This document shows positions 27,442 to 38,760 of a stretch of 64,000 nt of DNA, in pieces; the first letter of the stretch is position 1; each line of letters starts with the position of its first letter. Source of the stretch: Corynebacterium sp. (GTDB lineage Bacteria; Actinomycetota; Actinomycetes; Mycobacteriales; Mycobacteriaceae); contig NZ_JAUNKC010000006.1 in the NCBI RefSeq assembly GCF_030532965.1, positions 58,798-122,797 on the forward strand. Direction: 5' to 3'. The notes beneath the pieces are model-generated. The model made no database searches. It was not told where the DNA came from and worked only from the letters and a program-made list of their open reading frames with translations. The translations under genes and the position numbers were made by a program.

Positions 27442-28128
27442 TCAGGCCAACTGGAAGTCCGGAAGGTTGACAGGATCAGCATTCGGGGGCGGAGCAAGGC
27501 CGACGGTTTTCTCAGTCGGCAGTGGCCATTGCCAGGAGGCTTTCTGGGTGTCATGTAGAAGGTAGATATTGCCGTCATTTGGTGGCAGTGTGTACATGTT
27601 TACTGTTTTAACCTTGTGTCCCGGTCGGCCTTCTAGCAGCCATTCTTTGTCGAACCGTGGGTCCAAGACACAATCCAAGGCGGACTCGAGCGGTTCTGTG
27701 AAACCGTCGGGGGTTTTAATGGCCCATTCCGTATTCCAATTGAAGTTTTCTGCCTCGAAGGACAGGTCCTGATCTAATTCAAGGGAAGCCTCTACGATGA
27801 GAAGTTGGTTTCCGTTATGGGTGGAGGAGTATTCTTCGCTGTCGCTGGGGATACCCAAGTCTTCGCAGGAGTCGGCGAATTTGAGGTCAATGACGTCGAA
27901 GTTGACGGCGCAATGAGATTCGGTGCAATCAAAGCCGCCCGCTTCGCCTGGGGTTGAACGAAATTCTATTGGTTTTTCTTCGGTTTGCTCATCGTCGTAG
28001 ATGAAGTCTGGGTCGTGGGTCACTATGTCAGAATTTGGATGATAAAAAAGCCAGGGTACTAATCCACAACCGGAGACACTAGTAGCAGTGAGGATTATGG
28101 AGGCAAAAACTAAAAGTTGCTTTCGCAT
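27442..28128 (-). CDS. Putative lipoprotein of unknown function
   Basis: 228 aa. Signal peptide MRKQLLVFASIILTATSVSGC with lipobox SVSGC; the Cys is followed by GLVPWLFYHP. The mature protein is acidic, about 200 aa, with no family I recognise. Features seen: an FDCTESHCAVNFDVIDLKF segment with two close Cys, and a GRPGHKVKTVNMYTLPPNDG segment (split for length) resembling a beta-rich domain. Predicted to be exported and membrane-anchored. It diverges from the helical-repeat gene at 28315 and ends about 110 bp before the VOC gene. Its A/T-rich upstream region and lack of recognisable relatives suggest acquisition, which is inference. Confidence 0.7.
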   Translation of the reverse strand: MRKQLLVFASIILTATSVSGCGLVPWLFYHPNSDIVTHDPDFIYDDEQTEEKPIEFRSTPGEAGGFDCTESHCAVNFDVIDLKFADSCEDLGIPSDSEEYSSTHNGNQLLIVEASLELDQDLSFEAENFNWNTEWAIKTPDGFTEPLESALDCVLDPRFDKEWLLEGRPGHKVKTVNMYTLPPNDGNIYLLHDTQKASWQWPLPTEKTVGLAPPPNADPVNLPDFQLA

Positions 28129-28314
28129 GGGTGTCGACTCCTTGATTGTCAGTGGATAGAAATGATTGCGGTGATTAGCCGATATTTCAGGTAAAAGTAT
28201 GGCGGTGAAGTACTTGTTAGGATCACATTTTAAGTTTTAGTTGCTGGTTGCCAAAACGGCATCCATCCAGCGATTTTGCTATCATTTGACCTCATCAAGG
28301 GATCGGAGGGTGCC

Positions 28315-29154
28315 GTGGATTTTCTCGATTGTTACCAGCTGTGCAAAACCGCTGATTCAGCGCAATTATGGGCCTGGACTACGCATGAGGATGAACAGCT
28401 GCGATATGCCGCTGGGCGGCAGCTCCAATATGAAAAATTTTCCGCGATCGCCCAGGTCATTGAAGAGAAGCTTTCCTCAAAGTTCGATCCCCGGTCGTGG
28501 GAAATGATGGCCTTCATCGTTGGCCAGCCGCAGGCGGAATTAACCAGAGATGACATTGTGCGTATTCAAGACATCCTTACCCGGCTGCTGTGCAGTGATA
28601 ATGAGGCGGTTGTTGCGTCTGTTATTTGTGCACTCGGTCACCTGTATTCCAATGGTTTATTGGGGGAGGAAGATTTCTGCCAGTTTGAACCGGCAATCCG
28701 CACGGCCTGCGACCGGGACGATCGTGATACCCGTATTTCATTGCTGTTTGCCATTGCAAGTTTGCCGCCTCGCAGTTTTCTCGCCGATTACGTTCTTCAG
28801 CAGATGCGGCGACCTGGGCAAGACCCTGATTCTTCGGAGACAGTGTCGTGGGCGTTATTTGCACTTGAGTATGGACCATATCCGTTTGAAGAGGTTGATC
28901 CCTTGCTTATCACCATTGCCGAAACCGTAGACTCAGACGTGGCAGCTGAGGCGCTAACCCTTCTTGTCCAGCGCGAACAAGACTCGGCATTGGCTCTGGC
29001 AGAAGAGTACTGTAAACGGCGCGAATCTGCCTTTGCTTTCGATGCAGAGATAGAAATCCATGACGATTTGCTTACTGTGTTGGCAGACAGTCGCGATGAG
29101 AGATTGCGTGCAATTTACCAGCGGCTTAATGCTCTTTTAAAAGCCAGTGACTAG
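28315..29154 (+). CDS. HEAT-like helical repeat protein, unknown function
   Basis: 279 aa from GTG 28315 (MDFLDCYQLCKTADSAQLW), chosen for GGAGG six bases upstream; a TTG at 28276 is in frame. The protein is almost wholly alpha-helical and built from paired helices of about 30-35 residues, e.g. DEQLRYAAGRQLQYEKF, EAVVASVICALGHLYSN, DTRISLLFAIASLPP, ETVSWALFALEYGPYP. This fits HEAT/ARM-type adaptors. It has no signal peptide and is probably cytosolic. Such proteins are common as immunity or adaptor proteins next to toxins, but no toxin gene is adjacent. Function not assigned. Confidence 0.7.
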   Translation: MDFLDCYQLCKTADSAQLWAWTTHEDEQLRYAAGRQLQYEKFSAIAQVIEEKLSSKFDPRSWEMMAFIVGQPQAELTRDDIVRIQDILTRLLCSDNEAVVASVICALGHLYSNGLLGEEDFCQFEPAIRTACDRDDRDTRISLLFAIASLPPRSFLADYVLQQMRRPGQDPDSSETVSWALFALEYGPYPFEEVDPLLITIAETVDSDVAAEALTLLVQREQDSALALAEEYCKRRESAFAFDAEIEIHDDLLTVLADSRDERLRAIYQRLNALLKASD

Positions 29155-29319
29155 CATTACTGCTTCGTGTTGTTGCGCGTAGTCTACCGCAGGTGAATCC
29201 GGACACGAAGCTTTATCCGGGACTAAAAATCCGGAAGTTTTCGTGGGGTTGTTAAAGAAATTTATCGACGGATCCGGCTAAGCGGTGCTTGTCGCGGTTC
29301 GATCCGGGTAGTGTTTTAA

Positions 29320-30099
<780 letters not shown>

Positions 30100-30102
30100 A
30101 AA

Positions 30103-30855
30103 ATGGCGTTGGAATCACAATTGCGGGTAGAGCTACTGGCGTGTTCGGAGTTTTTTGCCCCAACAGACATTGCATGGGAGACGGATACTACAGGGCCGGA
30201 AGCGCTCGTAGAATTCGCGGGTCGTGCTTGTTACGAGACTTTCGATAAACCAAATCCCCGTACCGCCACTAATGCTGGCTATATTCGCCACATTATGGAA
30301 GTCGGGCACATGGCACTGTTGGAGCACCCGACGGCTACACTGTACATACGGGGTCTGTCCCGGTCGGCGAGCCACGAACTTATTCGTCACCGCCACTTCA
30401 GTTTCTCGCAATTGTCCCAGCGGTTTGTCCATACCAACCAAGCTGAGGTAGTTGTTCCACCACTAATTGCTGAAGACGACCGGTTGCGGCAGTTGTTTAT
30501 ACAGGCTATCGATGAAACCCGATTTGCCTACGACGAATTATTGGCAGCCTTGGAAGAAAAACTTGCCGACGAACCCAATGCGCTGTTGCGGAGGAAACAA
30601 GCTCGTCAAGCAGCTCGGGCCGTTCTTCCCAATGCCACTGAAACCCGCATCGTCGTCACCGGAAACTTCCGTACCTGGCGCCATTTCATCGGCATGCGGG
30701 CAACGGAACATGCGGACGTCGAAATTCGTCGATTAGCGGTGGAGTGCCTGAAAAAACTCAAGGAAAAAGCTCCCGTTGTGTTTGGCGACTTCCACATCGC
30801 TACGCTTTCCGACGGCTCGGAAATGGCAACGAGCCCATATGTTGCGGACTTTTGA
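30103..30855 (+). CDS. thyX: Flavin-dependent thymidylate synthase
   Basis: 250 aa. Makes dTMP from dUMP using methylene-THF and FADH2. The defining ThyX motif [13 protein letters not shown] is intact at about 95-107. Other marks are the N-terminal [10 protein letters not shown] block and the C-terminal [21 protein letters not shown] (split for length). The start ATG lies three bases after the dapB stop, without its own clear ribosome site, so it is probably coupled to dapB. Its place between two DAP genes is usual in actinobacteria and has no obvious metabolic reason. Confidence 0.96.
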   Translation: MALESQLRVELLACSEFFAPTDIAWETDTTGPEALVEFAGRACYETFDKPNPRTATNAGYIRHIMEVGHMALLEHPTATLYIRGLSRSASHELIRHRHFSFSQLSQRFVHTNQAEVVVPPLIAEDDRLRQLFIQAIDETRFAYDELLAALEEKLADEPNALLRRKQARQAARAVLPNATETRIVVTGNFRTWRHFIGMRATEHADVEIRRLAVECLKKLKEKAPVVFGDFHIATLSDGSEMATSPYVADF

Positions 30856-31038
30856 GAAAGATATTAAACCCGCGCGAGGTGGCGAATACCGTGTTTTCCC
30901 ACCTCGATTGCCGAACCGTTGGCGCGGATGAAATCTACGCTTCTCTCGTCATACGGGATGGGGGTAAGCGAGACAAACCCGTGCGAAAAACGGGGATAAT
31001 TCCTACGAATCGGGCAAAAGCGGGTAACCTTGTCTTTC

Positions 31039-31944
31039 ATGAGCACAGGTTTGGTAGCAACGACGGGAGCCGAGACCTTCGGCACGATTTCCGTCGCTAT
31101 GGTTACGCCGTTTACCACCACTGGTGAATTGGATTTAGAACAAGGGGCGCGATTAGCGCGGCATCTTGTCGATAACGGCGTTGATTCCTTAGTATTAGCC
31201 GGCACCACCGGCGAATCACCGACTACCACTCTCAATGAGAAAATGGACCTGCTCAGGACCGTTCGGCGGGAAGTGGGGGACAGTATCAAGCTGATCGCTG
31301 GTGCTGGATCCTATAACACCGCCGTGTCGGTCGAAGTAGCGAAAGCATCTGCCGAAGCAGGTGCCGACGCGCTTTTGGTTGTTACTCCTTATTACTCCAA
31401 GCCGAGTCAAGAGGGTATTTACCAGCATTTCGCAACGGTAGCCAACGCTACCGCGCTGCCGATTTGTGTATATGACATTCCACCGCGTTCCGTGGTGCCG
31501 ATTATGCCCGATACACTGCGCCGGTTAGCGGAATTGGACACAATCCAGGCTGTTAAAGATGCTAAGGGAAACATCGCGGAATCCACCAGCTTGATTCAGG
31601 AAACTGGACTCGCATGGTATTCCGGGGATGATCCGTTGAACTTACCGTGGTTATCGGTAGGCGCGACAGGTTTTGTGTCTGTGATTGGGCATTTAGCCCC
31701 CGCTCGATTGCGCGAAATGCACACACTATTCAATAACGGCGATCTCATCGCCGCACGTGAGCTCAATGCTTCGTTAGCGCCGTTGGTAGCTGCGCAAGGT
31801 CGGTTAGGGGGAGTCACTATGGCTAAAGCTGGCTTGCGCCTTCAAGGAATTACCGTAGGCGATCCCCGATTGCCGATTGTGGCACCAAATGAGTCCGAAT
31901 ACGAGGCATTGAGACAAGACATGGAAAAAGCTGGAGTTTTATAA
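31039..31944 (+). CDS. dapA: 4-hydroxy-tetrahydrodipicolinate synthase
   Basis: 301 aa. Condenses pyruvate with aspartate semialdehyde, the entry step to lysine and peptidoglycan DAP. ATG 31039 chosen because [18 protein letters not shown] matches the known corynebacterial N-terminus; TAACCT (31025-31030) ends 8 nt before it, so the mRNA may be leaderless. Marks: [30 protein letters not shown] and AVKDAKGNI, whose first Lys (about 173) forms the Schiff base. The rnj start follows two bases after the stop. Confidence 0.95.
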   Translation: MSTGLVATTGAETFGTISVAMVTPFTTTGELDLEQGARLARHLVDNGVDSLVLAGTTGESPTTTLNEKMDLLRTVRREVGDSIKLIAGAGSYNTAVSVEVAKASAEAGADALLVVTPYYSKPSQEGIYQHFATVANATALPICVYDIPPRSVVPIMPDTLRRLAELDTIQAVKDAKGNIAESTSLIQETGLAWYSGDDPLNLPWLSVGATGFVSVIGHLAPARLREMHTLFNNGDLIAARELNASLAPLVAAQGRLGGVTMAKAGLRLQGITVGDPRLPIVAPNESEYEALRQDMEKAGVL

Positions 31945-31946
31945 CA

Positions 31947-33920
31947 ATGACTGAACCTCGTAGTCGTTCCCGGAAAGTGACCCGAAAGGCGGGATCTCCG
32001 GAGGCTGCAGAAACCCCTGTATTTCAAGCGCCAAAGGAAAAAGGCGAAAAACAGGAAAAGAAATCGTCGAACCGGTCAGGTGGCCGGTCTCGGAATTCGA
32101 AACGCACCGACAATAATTCCGCGAACCGCGAGAACCGCGGCCGCCGAAACGTCGTCAAGTCGATGCAGGGTGCGGATTTAACAGGGCGGTTGCCGCAACC
32201 ACCCAAAGCGCCACGTAACGGGCTTCGTATTTATGCCCTAGGCGGTATCTCGGAAATTGGCCGTAATATGACGGTTTTCGAATACAACAATCGGCTTTTG
32301 ATCGTTGACTGCGGTGTGTTGTTCCCGTCGTCTGGCGAGCCCGGTGTCGATTTGATCTTGCCGGATTTCGGTCCGATTGAGGAAAAAATCAATAAAGTTG
32401 AGGCACTAGTCGTGACCCACGGCCATGAGGATCACATCGGTGCTATCCCGTGGCTGTTGAAGCTGCGACCTGATCTACCTATCATTGCCTCCAAGTTCAC
32501 CCTCGCGTTGATTCGGGCGAAGTGCCAGGAGCATCGCCAACGGCCGAAGCTCATTGAGGTTACTGAAAAGTCGAATGAGAATCGCGGCCCATTTAATTTG
32601 CGGTTCTGGACCGTCAATCACTCGATTCCGGATTGTCTCGGTGTCGCGATCAAGACCGGCGCTGGTCTTGTCGTCATGACCGGCGACGTGAAGCTAGATC
32701 AAACCCCGCCGGATGGTCGACCAACGGATCTGCCTGCGTTGTCGCGCTTCGGCGACGAGGGAATCGACCTGTTCCTATGCGATTCCACGAACGCTACCAC
32801 CCCAGGTGTATCCAGTTCCGAATCGGATATTGCACCAACATTGAAGCGAATCGTAGCTGACGCCAAGCAGCGGGTTATCCTCGCGTGTTTCGCCTCGAAC
32901 GTGTATCGCGTGCAGGCGGCGGTGGATGCGGCAGTGGCTGCTGGCCGAAAGGTCGCATTCAACGGTCGTTCCATGATCCGCAATATGGAAATCGCGGAGA
33001 AGCTCGGTTTCCTTAAGGCACCGCGCGGCACGATCGTGACCATGGACGACGCCTCCAAGATGGCACCGCATAAGGTCATGCTAATCACCACCGGTACCCA
33101 GGGTGAGCCGATGGCGGCGTTGTCCCGGATGGCGCGTCGTGAGCATCGCCAGATCACGGTACGTGATGGCGACGTTATTGTTTTGTCCTCCTCCCTGGTG
33201 CCAGGAAACGAAGAAGCTGTCTTCGGTGTTATCAATATGCTGGCCCAAATTGGCGCAACCGTCATTACGGGTAAAGACGCGAAAGTGCATACCTCAGGGC
33301 ACGGATATTCCGGCGAGTTATTGTTCCTCTATAACGCTGCGCGCCCGAAGAACGCGATGCCGGTTCACGGCGAGTGGCGCCACCTTCGCGCGAATAAGGA
33401 ACTAGCGATCGCAACTGGTGTCGAACGCGACCGCGTGGTGCTTGCACAGAACGGTGTCGTGGTGGATCTGGTTGATGGCCGTGCTTCAGTGGTCGGCCAA
33501 ATCCCAGTGGGTAACCTGTACGTCGATGGTGTGACCATGGGCGATATTGACCAAGAAGTTTTGGACGATCGTACCTCGATGGGCGAAGGTGGCTTGATTG
33601 CCATTACCGCAGTGATCGACAACCGCACCGGCCGCCTTCTGGAGCGACCATCGGTTATCGCAAAGGGCTTCTCCGAGGACGCTGTAGCGATGATGCCGGA
33701 AGTTACCGAGCTTGTCCAAAACACCATGAACGATCTGGCCGCTGAAGGCGAAAACGATCCGTACCGCATGGTGCAGCAATTGCGTCGCAAGGTTTCCCGG
33801 TTTGTGGAGCAAACCTGGCGTCGTAAACCGATGATTATGCCGACCGTGGTTCCAATGAGCTCCGACGTTCATTCACCGGTTGAGGATGAGGAAGTTCGCC
33901 AGTCCCGGCCAAGCCAGTAA
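31947..33920 (+). CDS. rnj: Ribonuclease J
   Basis: 657 aa, ATG two bases after the dapA stop. 5'-3' exo- and endoribonuclease of rRNA and mRNA processing. The N-terminal 85 residues are a Lys/Arg/Glu/Asn-rich disordered tail, common in actinobacterial RNase J. The metallo-beta-lactamase core has the metal motif THGHEDHIG (about 158-164), the beta-CASP region follows with SGHGYSGELL and GEWRHL, and the C-terminal domain ends with KPMIMPTVVPM. Often found beside dapA in this phylum. Confidence 0.96.
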   Translation: MTEPRSRSRKVTRKAGSPEAAETPVFQAPKEKGEKQEKKSSNRSGGRSRNSKRTDNNSANRENRGRRNVVKSMQGADLTGRLPQPPKAPRNGLRIYALGGISEIGRNMTVFEYNNRLLIVDCGVLFPSSGEPGVDLILPDFGPIEEKINKVEALVVTHGHEDHIGAIPWLLKLRPDLPIIASKFTLALIRAKCQEHRQRPKLIEVTEKSNENRGPFNLRFWTVNHSIPDCLGVAIKTGAGLVVMTGDVKLDQTPPDGRPTDLPALSRFGDEGIDLFLCDSTNATTPGVSSSESDIAPTLKRIVADAKQRVILACFASNVYRVQAAVDAAVAAGRKVAFNGRSMIRNMEIAEKLGFLKAPRGTIVTMDDASKMAPHKVMLITTGTQGEPMAALSRMARREHRQITVRDGDVIVLSSSLVPGNEEAVFGVINMLAQIGATVITGKDAKVHTSGHGYSGELLFLYNAARPKNAMPVHGEWRHLRANKELAIATGVERDRVVLAQNGVVVDLVDGRASVVGQIPVGNLYVDGVTMGDIDQEVLDDRTSMGEGGLIAITAVIDNRTGRLLERPSVIAKGFSEDAVAMMPEVTELVQNTMNDLAAEGENDPYRMVQQLRRKVSRFVEQTWRRKPMIMPTVVPMSSDVHSPVEDEEVRQSRPSQ

Positions 33921-33966
33921 CGGTGTCATTTTTCGTCGCTAGAAAAGTCATGTCCGAGCCAAGTAT

Positions 33967-33972
33967 TAGACT
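33967..33972 (+). promoter_or_regulatory. -10 element for the TIGR03085 gene
   Basis: TAGACT ends 7 nt before the ATG at 33980, compatible with leaderless transcription. Confidence 0.5.
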
Positions 33973-33979
33973 TGGGGGC

Positions 33980-34603
33980 ATGACTTTTTCTGCTTCAGAG
34001 CGCCATGCCCTTGCCGCCCTCATGCGCGCCGTCGGTCCCGATGCACCCACGTTATGCGAGGGCTGGACTGTTAAAGATTTATTAATTCACTTGATAATCC
34101 GCGAGAATCATCCGCTGGCGGCGCTGGGTATGTTTGCTGCACCGGCGCAGGAAAAACTTCGCGACAAAACCGCCGAATTGGCAGAAGAACCCTTTGATGC
34201 ATTAGTGCGGCAGTGGGAGAGCGGTTCCCGGTTGTGGCCGCTGGCGAAACTCGATCGAATAATGAACGTTGCCGAGCATTTCGTTCATCATGAAGACGTG
34301 CGTCGAATGTTGCCCGACTCGCATCCGCGAAGTTTTACCCGAAGCGACCAGTCGCAGCTTTACGACGCAGCAAGGTTTGCGGGAAAAGTGATGCTGAAGC
34401 GCTCAACGATTCCGGTTATCCTGGAACCTACTGGTTGGCCCCGTGTTGTTGTCCATGATCGCCGGGGTGTGGCGGACGCTGGGGGACAGGTGGCGACAAT
34501 CCGAGGCGACATTGGTGAGATCGTGTTGTGGATTTTCGGCCGCGACGTTGCTGAGGTTACCGTCACCGATCCCGCAGGCGGTTTACACCGGTCTAGTGTT
34601 TAG
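33980..34603 (+). CDS. TIGR03085 family metal-binding protein (DinB-like)
   Basis: 207 aa from ATG 33980 (MTFSASERHALAALMRAVGP). The family belongs to the DinB/maleylpyruvate-isomerase-like four-helix fold with a His metal site: CEGWTVKDLLIHLIIRENHP and NVAEHFVHHEDVRRMLP. These proteins are often thiol-transferase or unknown; function not assigned. It lies between rnj and ftsK as in related genomes. A longer frame from 33923 is unlikely, as the -10 box falls inside it. Confidence 0.85.
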   Translation: MTFSASERHALAALMRAVGPDAPTLCEGWTVKDLLIHLIIRENHPLAALGMFAAPAQEKLRDKTAELAEEPFDALVRQWESGSRLWPLAKLDRIMNVAEHFVHHEDVRRMLPDSHPRSFTRSDQSQLYDAARFAGKVMLKRSTIPVILEPTGWPRVVVHDRRGVADAGGQVATIRGDIGEIVLWIFGRDVAEVTVTDPAGGLHRSSV

Positions 34604-34665
34604 GCTTGACTTTCTTTTTCTGGTGTTTAGAGTGTTGCGTATGTGAAAGATGTTGAATGAACAGC

Positions 34666-34671
34666 TAAACT
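34666..34671 (+). promoter_or_regulatory. -10 element of ftsK
   Basis: TAAACT ends 7 nt before the ftsK ATG at 34679, the same spacing as in the gene just upstream. No Shine-Dalgarno is present. Confidence 0.55.
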
Positions 34672-34678
34672 CTTGGGC

Positions 34679-37600
34679 ATGACTGTCACACGCACTTCTT
34701 CGACTGCATCCCGTGGTGGACGTTCCAAAAAAGGCGCCACGGGGCCGGGTTCCCGGGCAAACCGTCGTGGAAACTCAAATCGCACGAACACTTCGGCAAG
34801 CCGCACTACTGCGGCTACATCGGGGTCACGTGTTGTGGCGGGAAGTAACACTGCGCGTCGCGCAGCCGAAACAGGAACGGAACGAACCGGAAGCGCACTT
34901 AAGCCTGTTGGTGCCGGTATTGCCGTGGTGTTTGGGGCTGCCGCCAAGGGGTTAGGATCTCTTACCCGAGCAGTGGTGCCGCATAAGCGTAGTGACGAAT
35001 CGGATTTATTTGAGGATTTTGAATCAACTGACGTGGAAAAAACAGATGTAACTTCTCCCGACAGCTCCGAGCGGGGGTCGGGAACCGAACCTAAAGCTCA
35101 CCAGAGCAATGCCGACAGCATCGGGCTGTTGCTTATTGCGTTGGCTGTCGTACTTGGCGCCTCAGTATGGTTTAGCATCGCAGGCCCTATTGGTGCGGCG
35201 ATCGCTTATGGGATGCATATGGTGGTCGGCGCGGGCGCGCTGGTGCTGCCGGTGGCTTTCGTCGCGCTGGCAGTGGCATTGATGCTGGGGTACCAACCAC
35301 AGCCGCACGATCGGCTTCAGGTGATTGGTGGCACTGCACTCATTATCGTGTCGATGTTAGGTTTGGTGCACCTTTTTGCTGGCAATCCCAGCGATTGGTC
35401 TGGTCGGATGCAAGCAGGCGGTGCGATTGGTACGGCGATCGGTGCGCCGCTGGCAGTAGGTTTCACTGAGTATTTAGCCATCCCGCTTCTATTCCTGCTC
35501 ATCGTGTACGGTGCGCTTCGAGCGACCGGAATTAGCGTTCGGGAGCTGGTGGACTACGTCCGTGAAATTATTGCTGAACGACGCGAAGCCGAAGATGACT
35601 ATGACCTTGACGATGACTACGGTTACGTAGATCAGGCTTTAGAAGATCGAGTGTCGGGCCACGAGGCTTCCTATCGGCCAGCTCCACAGTCGGCACCGCG
35701 TCCCCGCGCTTCCAGTCGCAGAACAGGGCAGCACACCAGCGATGCTCCACCGGTGCAGCAAGCGCTTTTCGGGGAGCCGCAGAAACCGGCAGCTGAGCCG
35801 ACGACTCAGCTTTTTGGCGGTGTTCCACCTAAGCCGAAACGTGAACTGACAGACACCGATGAATTCCCAGCTGTGGAACCGACCACTGTCATTGAGCGCA
35901 AACCTAACCGAAAGAACAGCGCGGCGTCTGCTTCACAGGTTGATTCCCCGGGTGGCGCAACCGCAGCCATTGCAGGGGGAGTTATTGGTGCGGCGGCAGG
36001 TGCGGCGTCGCAAAGCGCGAGCGATGCAGTAACGGCAGCGCAACGCGGATTGGAAGTCGCCAAGTCACTTCAATCCGCGCCAACTGCAAAACAAACACAG
36101 CCTACTGCGGCAGAAAAACCGGCGGCACGTACGCTCCCGGCGGCTGATGCTCCGTATGAATTACCGAGTACCGCGCTGCTAACTCCGGGTGCGGCACCGA
36201 AGTCACAAACGGCGGCGAATGATCGCATGATCGAAGCGATCACCGATGTCTTCGCGGAATTCAAAGTTGACGCCCATGTTGTCGGCTTCAGCCGGGGTCC
36301 GACAGTCACCCGGTACGAAGTCGAATTAGGCCCCGGCGTGAAGGTTTCGAAAATCACGAACCTGCAATCTAATCTCGCATACGCAGTGGCCACGGACAAT
36401 GTCCGGTTGCTCACCCCAATTCCGGGTAAATCTGCGGTGGGTATCGAAGTTCCCAACACAGATCGGGAAATGGTTCGTCTTGCCGACGTCCTTAATGCCC
36501 CGAAGATTCACGGTGATACTGACCCAATGCTTATTGGCTTGGGCAAAGACATCGAAGGCGAATTTGTGGCGCATTCCGTGCAAAAAATGCCACACTTGCT
36601 GGTAGCAGGTTCCACTGGTTCCGGTAAGTCGGCGTTTGTTAACTCGCTCCTGGTCTCGTTGCTCACCCGCGCCACCCCGGAGGATGTGCGGCTGATTCTG
36701 GTTGACCCGAAGATGGTGGAATTGACGCCATATGAGGGGATTCCGCATCTGATTACGCCGATCATCACGCAGCCGAAAAAGGCCGCCGCTGCATTGCAGT
36801 GGTTGGTTGAAGAGATGGAACAGCGGTATATGGACATGAAGTCCGCCCGAGTGCGGCACATCAAGGACTTCAACCGCAAGATTCATAGCGGCGAAATTCA
36901 AACGCCGCCAGGTTCGCAACGCGAGTACAAAGCGTATCCATACATTGTTTGTATCGTCGACGAGCTGGCTGACCTCATGATGACCGCGCCGAAAGAGATC
37001 GAGGATTCGATCGTTCGGATTACGCAAAAGGCGCGTGCGGCCGGTATTCACCTGGTTCTTGCAACGCAGCGTCCATCGGTCGACGTTGTCACCGGTCTGA
37101 TCAAAACCAACGTGCCATCCCGTCTTGCCTTTGCTACCAGTTCGTTAACCGATTCCCGGGTTATTCTGGACCAAGCTGGCGCGGAGAAGCTCATCGGTAT
37201 GGGCGATGGCTTGTTTATTCCGCAGGGTGGTCGGCCACAGCGTATTCAGGGTGCATTTGTCACCGATGAAGAAATCCAGGCAGTGGTTGAGGCTGCCAAG
37301 TCCCAGGGCGAGCCGGAGTACACCGAGGGTGTGACAGAAGACAAAGCTGCCGAATCGAAACGCGACATTGATGACGATATCGGAGGCGACCTGGAAGACC
37401 TGCTGCAAGCGGTGGAACTCGTGGTGACTTCGCAACTCGGTTCAACGTCAATGCTGCAGCGCAAGATGCGGATCGGCTTTGCAAAGGCAGGCCGGTTGAT
37501 GGATTTGATGGAATCGCGTGAAATCGTGGGTCCTTCGGAAGGATCTAAAGCACGGGAAGTGCTTATCAAACCCGAAGAATTGGACACCATCGTGTGGATG

Positions 37601-37723
37601 CTTAAGGGCGGCGATCCACGCGAGGTGCCAAAAGAAGACGGATTTGAGGACAGCGGCATAGCCTCAGATTCCGACTCCTCGGTTGTGGAAGCGACCTATA
37701 ACCCATCAAATAACGCGTTTTAG
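34679..37723 (+). CDS. ftsK: DNA translocase FtsK/SpoIIIE
   Basis: 1014 aa. Septal DNA pump for chromosome segregation and dimer resolution. The N-terminal ~90 residues are Arg/Thr/Ser-rich and basic; four or so membrane segments follow between about 155 and 290; then a long Pro/Ala/Gln linker (about 300-520). The alpha-beta motor starts near 525: Walker [14 protein letters not shown] at about 643-650, Walker [13 protein letters not shown], and [23 protein letters not shown] (split for length). The C-terminal gamma winged helix ([21 protein letters not shown]) binds polar DNA motifs. A TTG at 34673 in frame is ignored. Intact. Confidence 0.95.
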   Translation: MTVTRTSSTASRGGRSKKGATGPGSRANRRGNSNRTNTSASRTTAATSGSRVVAGSNTARRAAETGTERTGSALKPVGAGIAVVFGAAAKGLGSLTRAVVPHKRSDESDLFEDFESTDVEKTDVTSPDSSERGSGTEPKAHQSNADSIGLLLIALAVVLGASVWFSIAGPIGAAIAYGMHMVVGAGALVLPVAFVALAVALMLGYQPQPHDRLQVIGGTALIIVSMLGLVHLFAGNPSDWSGRMQAGGAIGTAIGAPLAVGFTEYLAIPLLFLLIVYGALRATGISVRELVDYVREIIAERREAEDDYDLDDDYGYVDQALEDRVSGHEASYRPAPQSAPRPRASSRRTGQHTSDAPPVQQALFGEPQKPAAEPTTQLFGGVPPKPKRELTDTDEFPAVEPTTVIERKPNRKNSAASASQVDSPGGATAAIAGGVIGAAAGAASQSASDAVTAAQRGLEVAKSLQSAPTAKQTQPTAAEKPAARTLPAADAPYELPSTALLTPGAAPKSQTAANDRMIEAITDVFAEFKVDAHVVGFSRGPTVTRYEVELGPGVKVSKITNLQSNLAYAVATDNVRLLTPIPGKSAVGIEVPNTDREMVRLADVLNAPKIHGDTDPMLIGLGKDIEGEFVAHSVQKMPHLLVAGSTGSGKSAFVNSLLVSLLTRATPEDVRLILVDPKMVELTPYEGIPHLITPIITQPKKAAAALQWLVEEMEQRYMDMKSARVRHIKDFNRKIHSGEIQTPPGSQREYKAYPYIVCIVDELADLMMTAPKEIEDSIVRITQKARAAGIHLVLATQRPSVDVVTGLIKTNVPSRLAFATSSLTDSRVILDQAGAEKLIGMGDGLFIPQGGRPQRIQGAFVTDEEIQAVVEAAKSQGEPEYTEGVTEDKAAESKRDIDDDIGGDLEDLLQAVELVVTSQLGSTSMLQRKMRIGFAKAGRLMDLMESREIVGPSEGSKAREVLIKPEELDTIVWMLKGGDPREVPKEDGFEDSGIASDSDSSVVEATYNPSNNAF

Positions 37724-37737
37724 TTTTTGCTCACATG

Positions 37738-37773
37738 TGCCCCTTGCGTTGGCTACACTGCCATGCAGGGGCA
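37738..37773 (+). terminator. Hairpin after ftsK
   Basis: TGCCCCT-T-GC / GC-AGGGGCA with a long loop that contains a TACACT (37754-37759) suited to be the -10 of the next gene. Terminator and promoter would overlap. Confidence 0.5.
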
Positions 37774-37805
37774 TTTGCATGATTTGCAGAAAGTGAGGAA
37801 CGCGC

Positions 37806-38222
37806 ATGATTAGCAGCGCCGAAGTTGGTCGCCGGATGGTGGGGTACCAGATGCCAGCTATCACCTTGGACGAATTCTTTAACGGCAATAACGAAGAAGA
37901 GTCGATCGCCCCAAACCAATGGGGGTTTGGCAGGCCACCGCTAGCCGAGATCGAATCACGTCTGCGCGCGATCAACGCTTGTGATGACGTGGCGTGGGTC
38001 AGGATTGAAACTCACCCGGATACCGAGATGGAAGAAGAAAACGGGATAGTTGCTGCAGAGTCGGCGATTATCTGCACCTCGGCGTTTGCTGAGGATATAG
38101 AAGCCAGGGTAGGGAATATGGAACAAGATGGGGTTTGTGAACTGCCTGCAAAGTTAAAAGAGATATGCGATATTCCCGCTGTTCCTGATGGTTATCGCAT
38201 TGTTTTCGTTCTATGGGATTAG
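37806..38222 (+). CDS. Small soluble protein of unknown function
   Basis: 138 aa, ATG with GAGGAA upstream. Acidic, no signal peptide or membrane segment. Seen: a WGFGRPPLAEIESRLRAI segment, an EEENGIVAAESAIICTSAF segment, and a hydrophobic end YRIVFVLWD. No family recognised. First of three close genes in one direction downstream of ftsK. By size, acidity and position it resembles immunity proteins of polymorphic toxin loci; that is inference, since no toxin gene is nearby. Confidence 0.7.
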   Translation: MISSAEVGRRMVGYQMPAITLDEFFNGNNEEESIAPNQWGFGRPPLAEIESRLRAINACDDVAWVRIETHPDTEMEEENGIVAAESAIICTSAFAEDIEARVGNMEQDGVCELPAKLKEICDIPAVPDGYRIVFVLWD

Positions 38223-38235
38223 GAGTGATAAAAAC

Positions 38236-38760
38236 ATGAAACTACTTGTAACAAGTAGCCGGGAAGTCATCATCAGCGTCGAAGATAAACAGGTGTCCTT
38301 CGCGCTAGGTTCGCCGGTAGCGCCAGTCGTTGAGGCGCTCAAGGAGCTTTTCGACGACGTCAGCTGCGAAGACAACCTGGTTTACGCGGCAGAAAACGCG
38401 TTCCAGATTGAGACTCAAGGCGATTGCGTAGTATCTACCCAATGGTCGTTGCGAGATGTTCCATTTGAATCCGTTGTGATAGCCGATATCGATTTTATTA
38501 GCACCCCCGCCAAAGAAATTGCACCAGCATTGGCGCAGCTAGAAACTGAGCAGGTGGTGCATGCTGAAGGTGAAGAACCTGTATATATCGGGTTGGGTAT
38601 TGCTCCATGGCGGAGATTCACGGAAGAAGACGTGGAGCAAGAACGCCAGGATTATATCGACGATGACGCGGAGGATTTGTACTTAGAAGAGTTGGAAAAA
38701 GCTCGGTATTACGAGTCGGTTTTAGTGGGAACACCGGAGTATATGCAGAACTATGTCTAG
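38236..38760 (+). CDS. Small acidic protein of unknown function
   Basis: 174 aa from ATG 38236, with AGGAG ten bases upstream; the gene starts 13 bp after the previous stop. Very acidic (C-terminus rich in Asp/Glu: EEDVEQERQDYIDDDAEDLY), no signal peptide. Beta-rich N-terminal half (KLLVTSSREVIISVEDKQVS). No family recognised. Its last 8 bases overlap the next gene, so the two are coupled. A GCTTTTCGACG copy (38346) encodes ELFDDV. Confidence 0.7.
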   Translation: MKLLVTSSREVIISVEDKQVSFALGSPVAPVVEALKELFDDVSCEDNLVYAAENAFQIETQGDCVVSTQWSLRDVPFESVVIADIDFISTPAKEIAPALAQLETEQVVHAEGEEPVYIGLGIAPWRRFTEEDVEQERQDYIDDDAEDLYLEELEKARYYESVLVGTPEYMQNYV

